A program made the translations under genes and the position numbers. The notes beneath the pieces are model-generated. The model was not told the origin of the DNA and did no database searches. It saw only the letters and a program-made list of their open reading frames with translations. 64,000 nt of DNA from Rhodocyclaceae bacterium UBA1310 (lineage in GTDB: Bacteria; Pseudomonadota; Gammaproteobacteria; Burkholderiales; Rhodocyclaceae). The stretch spans positions 1-64,000 of the forward strand of contig DBTS01000076.1 in the NCBI GenBank assembly GCA_002307175.1, given 5' to 3'. Numbering within the stretch: position 1 is the stretch's first letter; every line of letters starts with the position of its first letter. Shown in pieces: positions 1-7,784 of this stretch.

Positions 1-344
1 TACTGATCCTCGGTGCGGATGCCTTTCTTGGACTGGCCGGCTGGCATCGCTGGCGCGAAATTTTCCGCCTGGCACACATTGCAGTGGCCACACGGCCGGG
101 CTATGTACTGGCCGATGCCTTGTACGGCGGCGAGCTGGCGGAAGAATGCCCGGACCGCCTCAGCCAGAATCCGCAGGTGCTGCAAAGCTGGGCCTATGGC
201 AGCATCGTGCCGTTTACCATTCCGTCACTGGAAATCTCGGCCACCCTTATCCGCCACGCCCTGGGGCATGGCGACGAGGCCAGGTTTTTGCTGCCCGAGG
301 CAGTTCTGGACTATATTCAAACCCATCATCTCTATTCACGCTAG
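1..344 (+). CDS. nadD: Nicotinate-nucleotide adenylyltransferase, C-terminal part
   Basis: Only the last ~113 codons are present; the gene enters from the left edge with its first full codon at base 3. NadD adenylylates nicotinate mononucleotide to deamido-NAD in cytosolic NAD synthesis. Seen: the segment ILGADAFLGLAGWHRW, typical of the central NadD region, and the C-terminal ISATLIRHAL element, which is the ISxTxIR signature of this nucleotidyltransferase family. The stop at 342-344 is followed 16 bases later by rsfS, so it heads the nadD-rsfS-rlmH-maf operon common in beta- and gammaproteobacteria. The N-terminal nucleotide-binding motif lies outside the window. Confidence 0.93.
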   Translation, partial: LILGADAFLGLAGWHRWREIFRLAHIAVATRPGYVLADALYGGELAEECPDRLSQNPQVLQSWAYGSIVPFTIPSLEISATLIRHALGHGDEARFLLPEAVLDYIQTHHLYSR

Positions 345-360
345 ACCCAACCAGACCCAC

Positions 361-735
361 ATGGATATTCGCAAGTTGCAGAAAATTGTGGTTGATGCCC
401 TCGAAGACGTCAAAGCCGTCGATATCGAAGTCATCAACGTCACCAAACTCACTTCCCTGTTCGATCGCGTCGTCATCGCCAGTGGCACTTCCAACCGGCA
501 GACCCGCGCCTTGGCCAACCACGTGCAGGTGAAGGTCAAGGAGGCTGGCGGCGAAGTCATCAGCGTCGAAGGCGAAGAAACCGGTGAATGGGTGCTTGTC
601 GACCTTGGCGATGTGGTCGTCCACGTCATGCAGCCAGCAGTCCGCGAGTACTACAACCTCGAAGAGCTGTGGGCCACCACGCCGGGCAAGCGCCGCAAGC
701 TGATCGCCGAGACCGAAGCCGCCCAGAAGCAATGA
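361..735 (+). CDS. rsfS: Ribosomal silencing factor RsfS
   Basis: 124 aa, normal for the family. RsfS (Iojap/DUF143) binds ribosomal protein L14 and blocks joining of the subunits when nutrients are short. Seen: N-terminal KIVVDALEDVKAVDIEVINV, the FDRVVIASGTSNRQTRAL core and the C-terminal HVMQPAVREYYNLEELW, all hallmark Iojap segments. The ATG at 361 begins MDIRKLQ; a longer reading frame runs upstream but would overlap nadD. The stop overlaps the rlmH start by four bases (ATGA), implying translational coupling. Confidence 0.96.
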   Translation: MDIRKLQKIVVDALEDVKAVDIEVINVTKLTSLFDRVVIASGTSNRQTRALANHVQVKVKEAGGEVISVEGEETGEWVLVDLGDVVVHVMQPAVREYYNLEELWATTPGKRRKLIAETEAAQKQ

Positions 736-1202
736 GGCTGATCATCGCCGCAGTCGGCACCCGCATGCCGGGCTGGATCGAGACCGGCTATGCGGAGTTT
801 GCCAAGCGCCTGCCGCGCGACTGCCCGATGGATCTCCTTGAGGTCAAGGCCGAACCCCGCAGCACCGGCAAGACACCTGCTGCGATGATGGCTGCGGAGG
901 CTGATCGCCTGCGCGCTGCTCTGCCTGCCCGGCGCCGTCTCGTGATTCTCGACGAGCATGGCGACGATGTCACCACCCGCCAGCTCTCCGAGCGCATGCG
1001 CAAGTGGATGCAGGAAGGCGACGATGTGGCCTTCGTGATTGGCGGGCCGGATGGCCTGGACCCAAGCTTCAAAGGCGAGGCGCGTGAAAAACTGCGCCTC
1101 TCAAGCCTGACGTTGCCCCATGCAATGGTGCGCGTGCTGCTTGCCGAGGCCCTTTATCGCGCCTGGAGCCTGCTGAATAATCACCCCTATCATCGCGAGT
1201 AA
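732..1202 (+). CDS. rlmH: 23S rRNA (pseudouridine1915-N3)-methyltransferase
   Basis: 156 aa, the usual RlmH size. This SPOUT-class enzyme methylates pseudouridine 1915 in helix 69 of 23S rRNA using S-adenosylmethionine. Seen: LVILDEHGDDVTTRQLSERM in the middle, the knot-forming VAFVIGGPDGLDP loop, and the C-terminal LLAEALYRAWSLLNNHPYHRE, which ends in the NHPYH motif that marks the family. It starts at ATG 732, overlapping rsfS by four bases, and is followed by maf 14 bases later. Confidence 0.97.
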   Translation: MRLIIAAVGTRMPGWIETGYAEFAKRLPRDCPMDLLEVKAEPRSTGKTPAAMMAAEADRLRAALPARRRLVILDEHGDDVTTRQLSERMRKWMQEGDDVAFVIGGPDGLDPSFKGEAREKLRLSSLTLPHAMVRVLLAEALYRAWSLLNNHPYHRE

Positions 1203-1216
1203 TCCGCAAGCCAACG

Positions 1217-1834
1217 ATGGAAAAGCTGCCCACCTGCATTCACCTGGCGTCGAGCAGTCCACGTCGCCGTGAGCTGCTGACCCAGATCGGGGTCAAGTTC
1301 GACGTACTGTTTTTTCGTGCCCCGCCGCGCGAGGATGAAGATATTTCCGAAGCGGCTTTGCCGAATGAAGCACCTGTCGATTACGTCGTACGGGTTGCCC
1401 GTGCCAAGGCCGAGGGCGCCCTGCGCCGCTCCCAATGGCGGAACCTGCCGGAACGCCCGATCCTGGCTGCAGACACGACGCTCGACCTGGATGGCGAGAT
1501 CATCGGCAAACCGCAGAACGAACAGCATGCGCGCGAAACCCTGCGCAAACTCTCGGGGCGCAGCCATCGCGTGCTGACGGCAGTCGTCGTGGCGCACCAT
1601 GGCGAGATGGAACACCGTCTTTCGATCAGCAGCGTCACCTTCAAAGCCCTCGACGAAGAAGAGATCACGCGCTATCTGGCCACCGGAGAGCCTTTCGACA
1701 AGGCCGGCGCTTACGGCATCCAGGGCTTTGCAGCAGCCTTTATCACGGAAATCTGCGGTTCTTACTCAGGCATCATGGGTCTGCCACTGTTCGAAACGGC
1801 GGAACTGCTGCGCCATTTCGGGCTGCGTGCATAG
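1217..1834 (+). CDS. maf: Maf-family nucleoside triphosphate pyrophosphatase
   Basis: 205 aa. Maf/YhdE proteins hydrolyse dTTP, UTP or modified nucleotides to monophosphates and are thought to keep non-canonical nucleotides out of nucleic acids. Seen: the N-terminal LASSSPRRRELLTQIG signature, the AADTTLDLDGEIIGKP segment with catalytic acidic residues, and the EPFDKAGAYGIQG motif. SxSPRRxxLL with a following DTxV/DTTL pattern fits the dTTP/UTP subgroup (YhdE), though I cannot separate it firmly from the 7-methyl-GTP subgroup. It is the last gene of the operon and converges on the VanZ-like gene 16 bases away. Confidence 0.92.
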   Translation: MEKLPTCIHLASSSPRRRELLTQIGVKFDVLFFRAPPREDEDISEAALPNEAPVDYVVRVARAKAEGALRRSQWRNLPERPILAADTTLDLDGEIIGKPQNEQHARETLRKLSGRSHRVLTAVVVAHHGEMEHRLSISSVTFKALDEEEITRYLATGEPFDKAGAYGIQGFAAAFITEICGSYSGIMGLPLFETAELLRHFGLRA

Positions 1835-1850
1835 GCCGTCGCTACAGCCC

Positions 1851-2903
1851 TCAGTATCGTCGCAGCCCAGCCAGGGCGGATAGGTAAGCCAGCGCGAGGA
1901 AAGGCCAGAGGGCGGCGGAAAACTGCGTGAGCCCGTAAAAATTCAGGAAGTGACCTGCCTGCACGGTGCGCACCGAGGCGTCGATGAAGGGGTTGTCGGG
2001 GGCCACATTGACCAGCGCGGTCTGGCTCAGCAGGGTCAGACTCGCCAGGCTATGCTGCCCCCAGCGTGGCAGCCGACTCGCTGCCGCCAGCAGCAGCAGG
2101 CCGAGCACCAGACCACGCAATCCACTGGTGGTCGCCCAGTGCAGCGGATCCGCCGGCATGATAAAAACATAGTCAGCGAGTGAGCGCAGCCCTAGTCCGA
2201 CAGCGAGCACCAGCAACACGGCACCGATCCGCAGGTGCCTGAGGATGCGCATCAGCAGCAAGCCCAGACCGAGCGTATTGAAGGCCACGATTGCGGATTC
2301 AAGAGTCATGTAGCGCTGGGCCGAGAACTCCATCGGTGCGGGCAGATCGAAAATGACACGAAGATCACCGTCACCAAACAGGGTGGTGGTCGGTTCGAGC
2401 TGGCTCAACCACCACAAGCCGACGAGGATCAGACCCATTTCGCCGACGTGCCCCGGCAGAACATGGCTGGAGCGCCAATGCTGCACCAGTCCGTTGTCAT
2501 CGAAAATTTTACCCCAGCGCAATCCCGCAATTCCGCCGATAGCCCCGCCCAGGACATTCGTGGCCAGATCGAGATTCGAGGCTACCCGTGTCGGCAGGTA
2601 ATTCTGCACGAATTCGACGCTGAAGCTCAGGCCCGCACAGATCAGCAGCACGAGCACGAAGATCCACCACGGCCGCCGTCCGGTCTTCAGGGCTGGCGCC
2701 AGCACAAAGCCGAAGGGAAGGTATCCGGCGACGTTCTCCCAGATATCCGACCAGATCGTGTACTTCGGCCACGGCTCCGTCAGGAAATCCAGCGGCGGCA
2801 CCCCGCTATCCCGCCAACCGGAAAACGGATGCAGGCACACATACAGGATCAATAAACCACACACCACACTCAGATAGCGTGGCAGTGGCGCCGGCTGGTT
2901 CAT
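1851..2903 (-). CDS. VanZ-like family membrane protein
   Basis: About 350 aa with roughly ten hydrophobic segments. The N-terminal half carries the VanZ-like pattern: the PWPKYTIWSDIWENVAGYLPFG loop in pieces, then a helix and SFSVEFVQNYLPTRVASNLDLATNVLGG, matching the conserved E-x-x-Q...D-x-x-x-N of VanZ proteins. VanZ confers low-level teicoplanin resistance in enterococci; proteobacterial relatives are mostly uncharacterised inner-membrane proteins. The start is taken at ATG 2903 (MNQPAPLP) because the longer frame runs into the symporter gene; a GGAGG lies 12 bases upstream. It follows the symporter on the same strand with a 22-base gap, so the two are probably co-transcribed. Confidence 0.78.
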   Translation of the reverse strand: MNQPAPLPRYLSVVCGLLILYVCLHPFSGWRDSGVPPLDFLTEPWPKYTIWSDIWENVAGYLPFGFVLAPALKTGRRPWWIFVLVLLICAGLSFSVEFVQNYLPTRVASNLDLATNVLGGAIGGIAGLRWGKIFDDNGLVQHWRSSHVLPGHVGEMGLILVGLWWLSQLEPTTTLFGDGDLRVIFDLPAPMEFSAQRYMTLESAIVAFNTLGLGLLLMRILRHLRIGAVLLVLAVGLGLRSLADYVFIMPADPLHWATTSGLRGLVLGLLLLAAASRLPRWGQHSLASLTLLSQTALVNVAPDNPFIDASVRTVQAGHFLNFYGLTQFSAALWPFLALAYLSALAGLRRY

Positions 2904-2925
2904 CGCGGAAACGGGCCTCCAGAGA

Positions 2926-4479
2926 TCATGGCTTGCTCGGTGTATGCTGGGTGAGCGCCGCACCGTGATGCGCGCCCGGGTGAGCATGCTGCGCCAGGTG
3001 TTCCTGGCGGGCGCTTTCCGGCGTCGGGATCGGCGGCGTACGCATGAACTGCGGGCACAGGGAAAACACCAGGAAACTCACCAGTGCCACAAGGAAGCCA
3101 ACCAGATGCGGCAGCCATACCCCCAGCCACTCCGGCGGGGTTGCCTGAGCAGCAACGATTTCGAGTGTAATCCAGGTGACCAGCCCAAGGAGCATCGACA
3201 TGATGGCGCCCTGTGTGGTGGCACGCTTCCAATACACGCCCAGCAGCAGCGGAATGAAGGCCGCCACCAGGGTGATCTTGTAGGCATTCCCGACCAGATC
3301 ATAGATGGACTGCTCGGAGAGCATCGCGAAGGCCGTCACCGCGCATGTAAACACCAGCACCACCACCTGCATGCCACGCAGGAACTGGCGGTCGGTGAAA
3401 TCCGGGCGGAATGACTTGAGGATCGGACGCAGGAAGTTTTCCGAGAAGGTCACCGACGGCGCCAGCAGGGTCGCCGAGGCACAGCTCTTGATGGCCGAAA
3501 GCAGCGCACCGAAGAACATGATCTGCGCAAACAGCGGCACCTTGTCGGAGAGCACCAGCTTGGGCAGGATCAGTTGCGTATCCTCGCCCGCATACCTGGC
3601 CACGATCTCTGGCGCGATCAGCAGCGCGCAATAGGCCAGGAACATCGGGATGAAGGCAAACACGAAGTACAGCGAGCCACCGAGGACCGAACCCCACACG
3701 GCAATCTTTTCGCTGGCTGAGGACTGCACGCGCTGAAACACGTCTTGCTGCGGAATGGATCCCAGCATCATGGTGATCCAGGTGCCCACGAACATGACTA
3801 TGGAATTCAGATTGAATTCCGGCCAAAAATTGAACTTGCCAGCTGCATGGGCATGCGCAATGACGTGACCGACGCCCCCGGCGCGCTCACCCACGTCCCA
3901 TCCGATATACAGCAGACCGATGACGATCACGATCATCTGGATGAAATCAGTAATCGCCACCGACCACATGCCACCGAAGAGGGTATAGACCAGCACAGAA
4001 CCGGCCCCGAGTGCCATGCCCAGCTCACGGGATACGCCACCATCGGAGAGCACATAGAACACCAGCCCCAGCGCCTTGATCTGCGCGGCCACCCAGCCCA
4101 GGTAGGAAATCACGATGGTCACCGTGGTGATCAGCTCCACGGTGCGCCCAAAACGCAGCCGGTAGTAATCCCCGATGGTCATCAGGTTGAGCCGGTAGAG
4201 AGGCTTGGCAAAAAACAGCCCGACGAGGATCAGACACAGGGAAGAGCCGAACGGATCTTCGACCACGCCTGAAAGGCCATTGCTGAGAAATTTGGCGGGA
4301 ATGCCGAGCACGGTTTCCGAGCCAAACCAGGTGGCGAACACTGTCGCCGTCACGACATAGAATGGCAGGGACCGGCCAGCCACCGCATAATCAGTGGTGT
4401 TGTGCACGCGCAAGGCGGCGTACAGACCGATGCCGATCGAGATCAGCCAATAGATGATGACAAACAGCAAGAGCTGCAT
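2926..4479 (-). CDS. Sodium:solute symporter (SSS family)
   Basis: 517 aa with about 13 predicted membrane helices, the standard size for the SSS/LeuT-fold family. Seen: N-terminal YAVAGRSLPFYVVTATVFATWFGSETVLGIPA, which matches the SSS pattern of a substrate-discriminating first helix, GDYYRLRFGRTVE, and the mid-protein GALLSAIKSCASATLLAPSVTFSEN with the small-residue Na+ site region. The C-terminus is a hydrophilic tail rich in His and Pro (LAQHAHPGAHHGAALTQH). The substrate cannot be told: proline, pantothenate, choline or another organic solute are all possible. It appears to be the first gene of a two-gene unit with the VanZ-like gene. Confidence 0.88.
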   Translation of the reverse strand: MQLLLFVIIYWLISIGIGLYAALRVHNTTDYAVAGRSLPFYVVTATVFATWFGSETVLGIPAKFLSNGLSGVVEDPFGSSLCLILVGLFFAKPLYRLNLMTIGDYYRLRFGRTVELITTVTIVISYLGWVAAQIKALGLVFYVLSDGGVSRELGMALGAGSVLVYTLFGGMWSVAITDFIQMIVIVIGLLYIGWDVGERAGGVGHVIAHAHAAGKFNFWPEFNLNSIVMFVGTWITMMLGSIPQQDVFQRVQSSASEKIAVWGSVLGGSLYFVFAFIPMFLAYCALLIAPEIVARYAGEDTQLILPKLVLSDKVPLFAQIMFFGALLSAIKSCASATLLAPSVTFSENFLRPILKSFRPDFTDRQFLRGMQVVVLVFTCAVTAFAMLSEQSIYDLVGNAYKITLVAAFIPLLLGVYWKRATTQGAIMSMLLGLVTWITLEIVAAQATPPEWLGVWLPHLVGFLVALVSFLVFSLCPQFMRTPPIPTPESARQEHLAQHAHPGAHHGAALTQHTPSKP

Positions 4480-4647
4480 CGAGAAACCCCGTCAATGGAA
4501 ACCGGCTTGATCACCCGGGTTGCAAGCGCACCCGCCCCCGCGCGGATTATACCTGTGACACCGTCTCGCGCAGCGCTCATTCAATGCAAGGTTTATGCCG
4601 ACGCAACAGCTTGTCGCCGGGTACGGGCAAGGCGGCACCGGGAAAAA

Positions 4648-6174
4648 TCAGTGCCACCACCACGACAGCAGTTCCAGCACGGAGAGCAGCAATACCGCAG
4701 CTGACAGCACCCCCAGCCAGCGACTCTGCCAGCGCTGCTGGCGCAGCAGTTCGGCATGATAGGCACTTTCCTCGCGCGGTGTGCGCGCCGCCAGCGCCTG
4801 ATGCAACAGGCGTGGCAACTGCGGCAGGGAGGCTGCCCAGCCCGGCGCTTCCTCCGTGGCATGGCGCAGGAAGGCACGCCAGCCGATCTGCTCGCTCATC
4901 CAGCGTTCGAGGAAAGGTTTGGCGGTTTGCCACAGATCGAGTTCGGGATCGAGCTCACGCCCCAGGCCTTCGATATTCAGGAGGGTCTTCTGCAGCATCG
5001 CCAGTTGCGGCTGCACTTCCATCTCGAAACGGCGCGCGGTCTGGAACAGGCGCAGCAGGGTCTTGCCAAAGGAGATGTCTTTGAGCGGGCGTGCAAAGAT
5101 CGGCTCACACACCGAACGGATCGCCGATTCGAACTCATCCACGCGCACATCGGCGGGCACCCAGCCGGCGTCGATATGGGCCTGCGCCACGCGCCGGTAG
5201 TCACGCCGGAAGAAGGCCAGGAAATTCTGCGCCAGATAGGCCTTGTCGGTATCGTTGAGGGTACCCATGATGCCGAAGTCCAGCGCGATGTACTGGCCGT
5301 TCGGGGCCACCAGGATGTTGCCCGGGTGCATGTCGGCATGGAAATAGCCATCGCGGAAGATCTGCGTGAAGAAGATCTCCACCCCAGCCTGCGCAAGCGC
5401 CTTGATATCCACCCCCTGGGCGCGCAGCACATCGATCTGCGAGACCGGCGTGCCGTGCATGCGCTGCATCACCATGACCTTGCGGGTGCAGTAGTCCCAA
5501 TACACCTGGGGCACCTGCAGCAGCGGAGAATTCTCGAAATTGCGCCGCAGCTGCGAGCAGTTGGCCGTCTCGCGCAGCATGTCCAGCTCATCCTCGAGAT
5601 GCTTGGCGTATTCGGCCACCAGCTCGCGAGGCTTGAAGCGGCGGCCTTCACGCCACAGACGTTCGATCAGGAAGGCGGCTCCATCCATCAGGGCCAGATC
5701 ATGCGCGATCACCGGCTCGATGCCGGGCCGCAACACCTTCACGGCGACCTCGGTGCCATCCGGCAACTCGGCAAAATGCACCTGCGCCACAGAGGCGGAA
5801 GCGACTGGCACGATCTCGAAATTCCGGAACACCTCGGTGGCCGGCTTGCCGTACTCGGACTGCAACACCTCCAGCGCCTGCGCTGACGGAAACGGCGGTA
5901 CCTGATCCTGCAGCTTCGCCAGCTCATCGGCGAGATCCAGCGGCAGCAGATCACGGCGTGTTGACAGCAGCTGACCGAACTTGACGAAAATCGGCCCCAG
6001 CGACTCAAGCGCCAAGCGCAGACGCACGGCACGCGGCTCGGTGAATTTGCGCGCGGGCAGCAGGTGAAAAACCCACCCGCCAATGTGGGTATTGGTGGCA
6101 TGGTCAAGGATCATCTGATCCAGGCCAAACCGCCGCGCAATGATAAATATCCTGAGGAGACGGAACAGACGCAC
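4648..6174 (-). CDS. ubiB: Ubiquinone biosynthesis regulatory protein UbiB
   Basis: 508 aa. UbiB is an atypical kinase-like ATPase of the ABC1/ADCK family needed for aerobic ubiquinone synthesis, anchored in the inner membrane by C-terminal helices. Seen: the KxGQ signature in GPIFVKFGQLLSTRRDLLP, AVKVLRPGIEPVIAHDL, FFTQIFRDGYFHADMHPGNILVA with the metal-binding loop, ALDFGIMG, and hydrophobic WLGVLSAAVLLLSVLELLSWW at the end. The start is a GTG at 6174; the N-terminus VRLFRLLRIF agrees with other UbiB proteins. The usual partners ubiE and ubiJ are not beside it. Confidence 0.95.
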   Translation of the reverse strand: MRLFRLLRIFIIARRFGLDQMILDHATNTHIGGWVFHLLPARKFTEPRAVRLRLALESLGPIFVKFGQLLSTRRDLLPLDLADELAKLQDQVPPFPSAQALEVLQSEYGKPATEVFRNFEIVPVASASVAQVHFAELPDGTEVAVKVLRPGIEPVIAHDLALMDGAAFLIERLWREGRRFKPRELVAEYAKHLEDELDMLRETANCSQLRRNFENSPLLQVPQVYWDYCTRKVMVMQRMHGTPVSQIDVLRAQGVDIKALAQAGVEIFFTQIFRDGYFHADMHPGNILVAPNGQYIALDFGIMGTLNDTDKAYLAQNFLAFFRRDYRRVAQAHIDAGWVPADVRVDEFESAIRSVCEPIFARPLKDISFGKTLLRLFQTARRFEMEVQPQLAMLQKTLLNIEGLGRELDPELDLWQTAKPFLERWMSEQIGWRAFLRHATEEAPGWAASLPQLPRLLHQALAARTPREESAYHAELLRQQRWQSRWLGVLSAAVLLLSVLELLSWWWH

Positions 6175-6229
6175 GATGGGATGTTCAGGCTGTAAAGCAG
6201 TGATGTTAGCAGTTTGCGCAGCACCCCCG

Positions 6230-6258
6230 ACGACAAGCGTGAGCCGACAGACTAGAAT
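6230..6258 (+). promoter_or_regulatory. Probable sigma-70 promoter of hemE
   Basis: ACGACA at 6230-6235 and TAGAAT at 6253-6258 are 17 bases apart, a good sigma-70 geometry with four of six matches in the -35 box. The -10 box ends 29 bases before the hemE start. The same TAGAAT occurs at nearly the same distance before rep and before the DUF1345 gene, which supports the call. Confidence 0.55.
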
Positions 6259-6287
6259 CGGTTACCCCAACCCCATTTCCGACCATA

Positions 6288-7394
6288 ATGACCAGACCTG
6301 TCAACGACACCCTGTTGCGCGCGCTGCTGCGCCAGCCCACCGACTATACGCCGGTCTGGCTGATGCGCCAGGCCGGCCGGTACCTGCCGGAATACCGCTC
6401 CACGCGCGAGCGTGCCGGCAGCTTCATGGAACTCTGCCAGAGCCCGGCACTGGCCACCGAAGTCACCCTGCAACCGCTGGCGCGCTTCCCGCTGGACGCC
6501 GCCATCCTGTTCTCCGACATTCTCACCGTGCCGGATGCCATGGGGCTGGGCCTGAGCTTCGTTGAAGGCGAGGGGCCGCGGTTTGCCACGGCACTGCGTC
6601 ACGAAGACCAGATCCTGGCGCTTAACGAGGCGCCACTGGAAAAATTGCGCTATGTGTTTGATGCCGTCAGCGAAATCCGCCATGCCCTCAAGGACAGCGT
6701 CCCCCTGATCGGCTTTTCCGGCAGCCCCTTCACTCTCGCCTGCTACATGGTGGAAGGCGGCAGCTCGGATGATTTCCGGCATATCAAGACAATGCTGTAC
6801 TCGCGGCCCGACCTGCTGCATCACATCCTTTCCGTCACCGCAGCTTCCGTCACCCGTTATCTGAACACCCAGATCGAGCATGGCGCCCAGGCCGTCATGA
6901 TTTTCGATACCTGGGGCGGCATCCTGAGCACCCCGGCCTATCACGAGTTTTCGCTCGCCTACATGCGCCAGATCGTTGCCGGGCTGCAGCGCGAACACGA
7001 CGGCGAACGCGTCCCCGTGATCCTGTTTACCAAGGGCGGCGGACAATGGCTGAGTGATCTGGCAGATACCGGATGCGACGCACTCGGGCTCGATTGGACT
7101 GTTGATCTGGCGCAAGCCCATACCCTTGTGGGAGGCCGCGTTGCCCTGCAGGGTAATCTCGATCCGGGCGTTCTCTTCGGAAGCCCCCAGAATGTGGCTG
7201 CGGAAACCCGCTCAATCCTTGATGCAGTGGGCAACTGCACGGGCCACGTGTTCAATCTCGGGCATGGCATTTCGCAGCACACCCCGCATGACAATGTGCG
7301 TGTTCTGGTCGATACCGTGCACAGCCACAGTCGTGCCTTGCGCGCCGGTAACACGGCGGAAGCAGCCAAACACGCCGATGTTGCAAATCGATGA
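6288..7394 (+). CDS. hemE: Uroporphyrinogen decarboxylase
   Basis: 368 aa. HemE removes four carboxyl groups from uroporphyrinogen III to give coproporphyrinogen III in cytosolic haem synthesis. Seen: the N-terminal signature PVWLMRQAGRYLPEYR, AAILFSDILTVPDAMGLGL with the catalytic Asp of the FSDIL motif, LIGFSGSPFTLACYMVEGG, and the C-terminal LGHGISQHTPHDNV, all diagnostic for HemE. It is transcribed in the same direction as priA, 390 bases away, with a candidate replication-protein binding region between them. Confidence 0.98.
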   Translation: MTRPVNDTLLRALLRQPTDYTPVWLMRQAGRYLPEYRSTRERAGSFMELCQSPALATEVTLQPLARFPLDAAILFSDILTVPDAMGLGLSFVEGEGPRFATALRHEDQILALNEAPLEKLRYVFDAVSEIRHALKDSVPLIGFSGSPFTLACYMVEGGSSDDFRHIKTMLYSRPDLLHHILSVTAASVTRYLNTQIEHGAQAVMIFDTWGGILSTPAYHEFSLAYMRQIVAGLQREHDGERVPVILFTKGGGQWLSDLADTGCDALGLDWTVDLAQAHTLVGGRVALQGNLDPGVLFGSPQNVAAETRSILDAVGNCTGHVFNLGHGISQHTPHDNVRVLVDTVHSHSRALRAGNTAEAAKHADVANR

Positions 7395-7784
7395 CGCGGA
7401 AACCCTTGTCACTGTATGGTTGGCACAAACCGTCACGACCCCGATTCAGAAAAAACGCCTCGCCGGAGGCCAGTGGGGTCTTGACTTATGCACAACAGGC
7501 AAACGTCGACCCGCGATTCGGCACGATAACTCATGAAAAAACGTCAAAAAACACAACGCACTGATTTTTAAATGTTTTTTCTTCGTTTTTGCGCACTAGC
7601 ACGAATCATTGGGTTCACGCAAGTCCACTTTAGCCACAAAGCCACAGCACAATACTCACATTTTTATCCACAGGCGCTGTGGACAACCGTGAACGCAGCG
7701 ACGCTGCAAGACCTTGCACAATGGTCCACCTAAACCACTTCATATTTGAAGACTAAGTTACTGATTCATAACAAAGAGGTTGCA
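7395..7784. promoter_or_regulatory. hemE-priA spacer with DnaA-box cluster
   Basis: No gene is visible in this 390-base spacer, but it is structured. TTATCCACA at 7664-7672 matches the strongest DnaA box; five bases later TGTGGACAA at 7678-7686 is the complement of TTGTCCACA, so the two form an inverted pair. TTATGCACA at 7486-7494 fits the consensus TTWTNCACA, and TTAGCCACA at 7630-7638 differs from it at one base. An A/T-rich stretch (about 7531-7585) lies between the first box and the others. A perfect GCAGCG-A-CGCTGC palindrome is at 7695-7707. Box cluster plus AT-rich tract is how origin or DnaA-titration sites look; whether it is either cannot be settled here. Confidence 0.6.
7450..7470 (-). 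terminator. Intrinsic terminator pointing left, in the hemE-priA spacer
   Basis: Read on the minus strand, GCCTC-loop-GAGGC (7470-7457) is followed by C/G and six T residues (7455-7450). An outer GACCCC (7437-7442) pairs with GGGGTC (7475-7480), enclosing the hairpin. No minus-strand gene lies upstream of it in the spacer, so it may end an unrecognised transcript, or may simply fold in the hemE mRNA. Confidence 0.4.

Noticed and set aside
7605..7630. Second cre tag in the hemE-priA spacer (TTCAC at about 7613)
   Set aside because: Only one half-site matches; the partner six bases on is CCACT rather than TTCAC.
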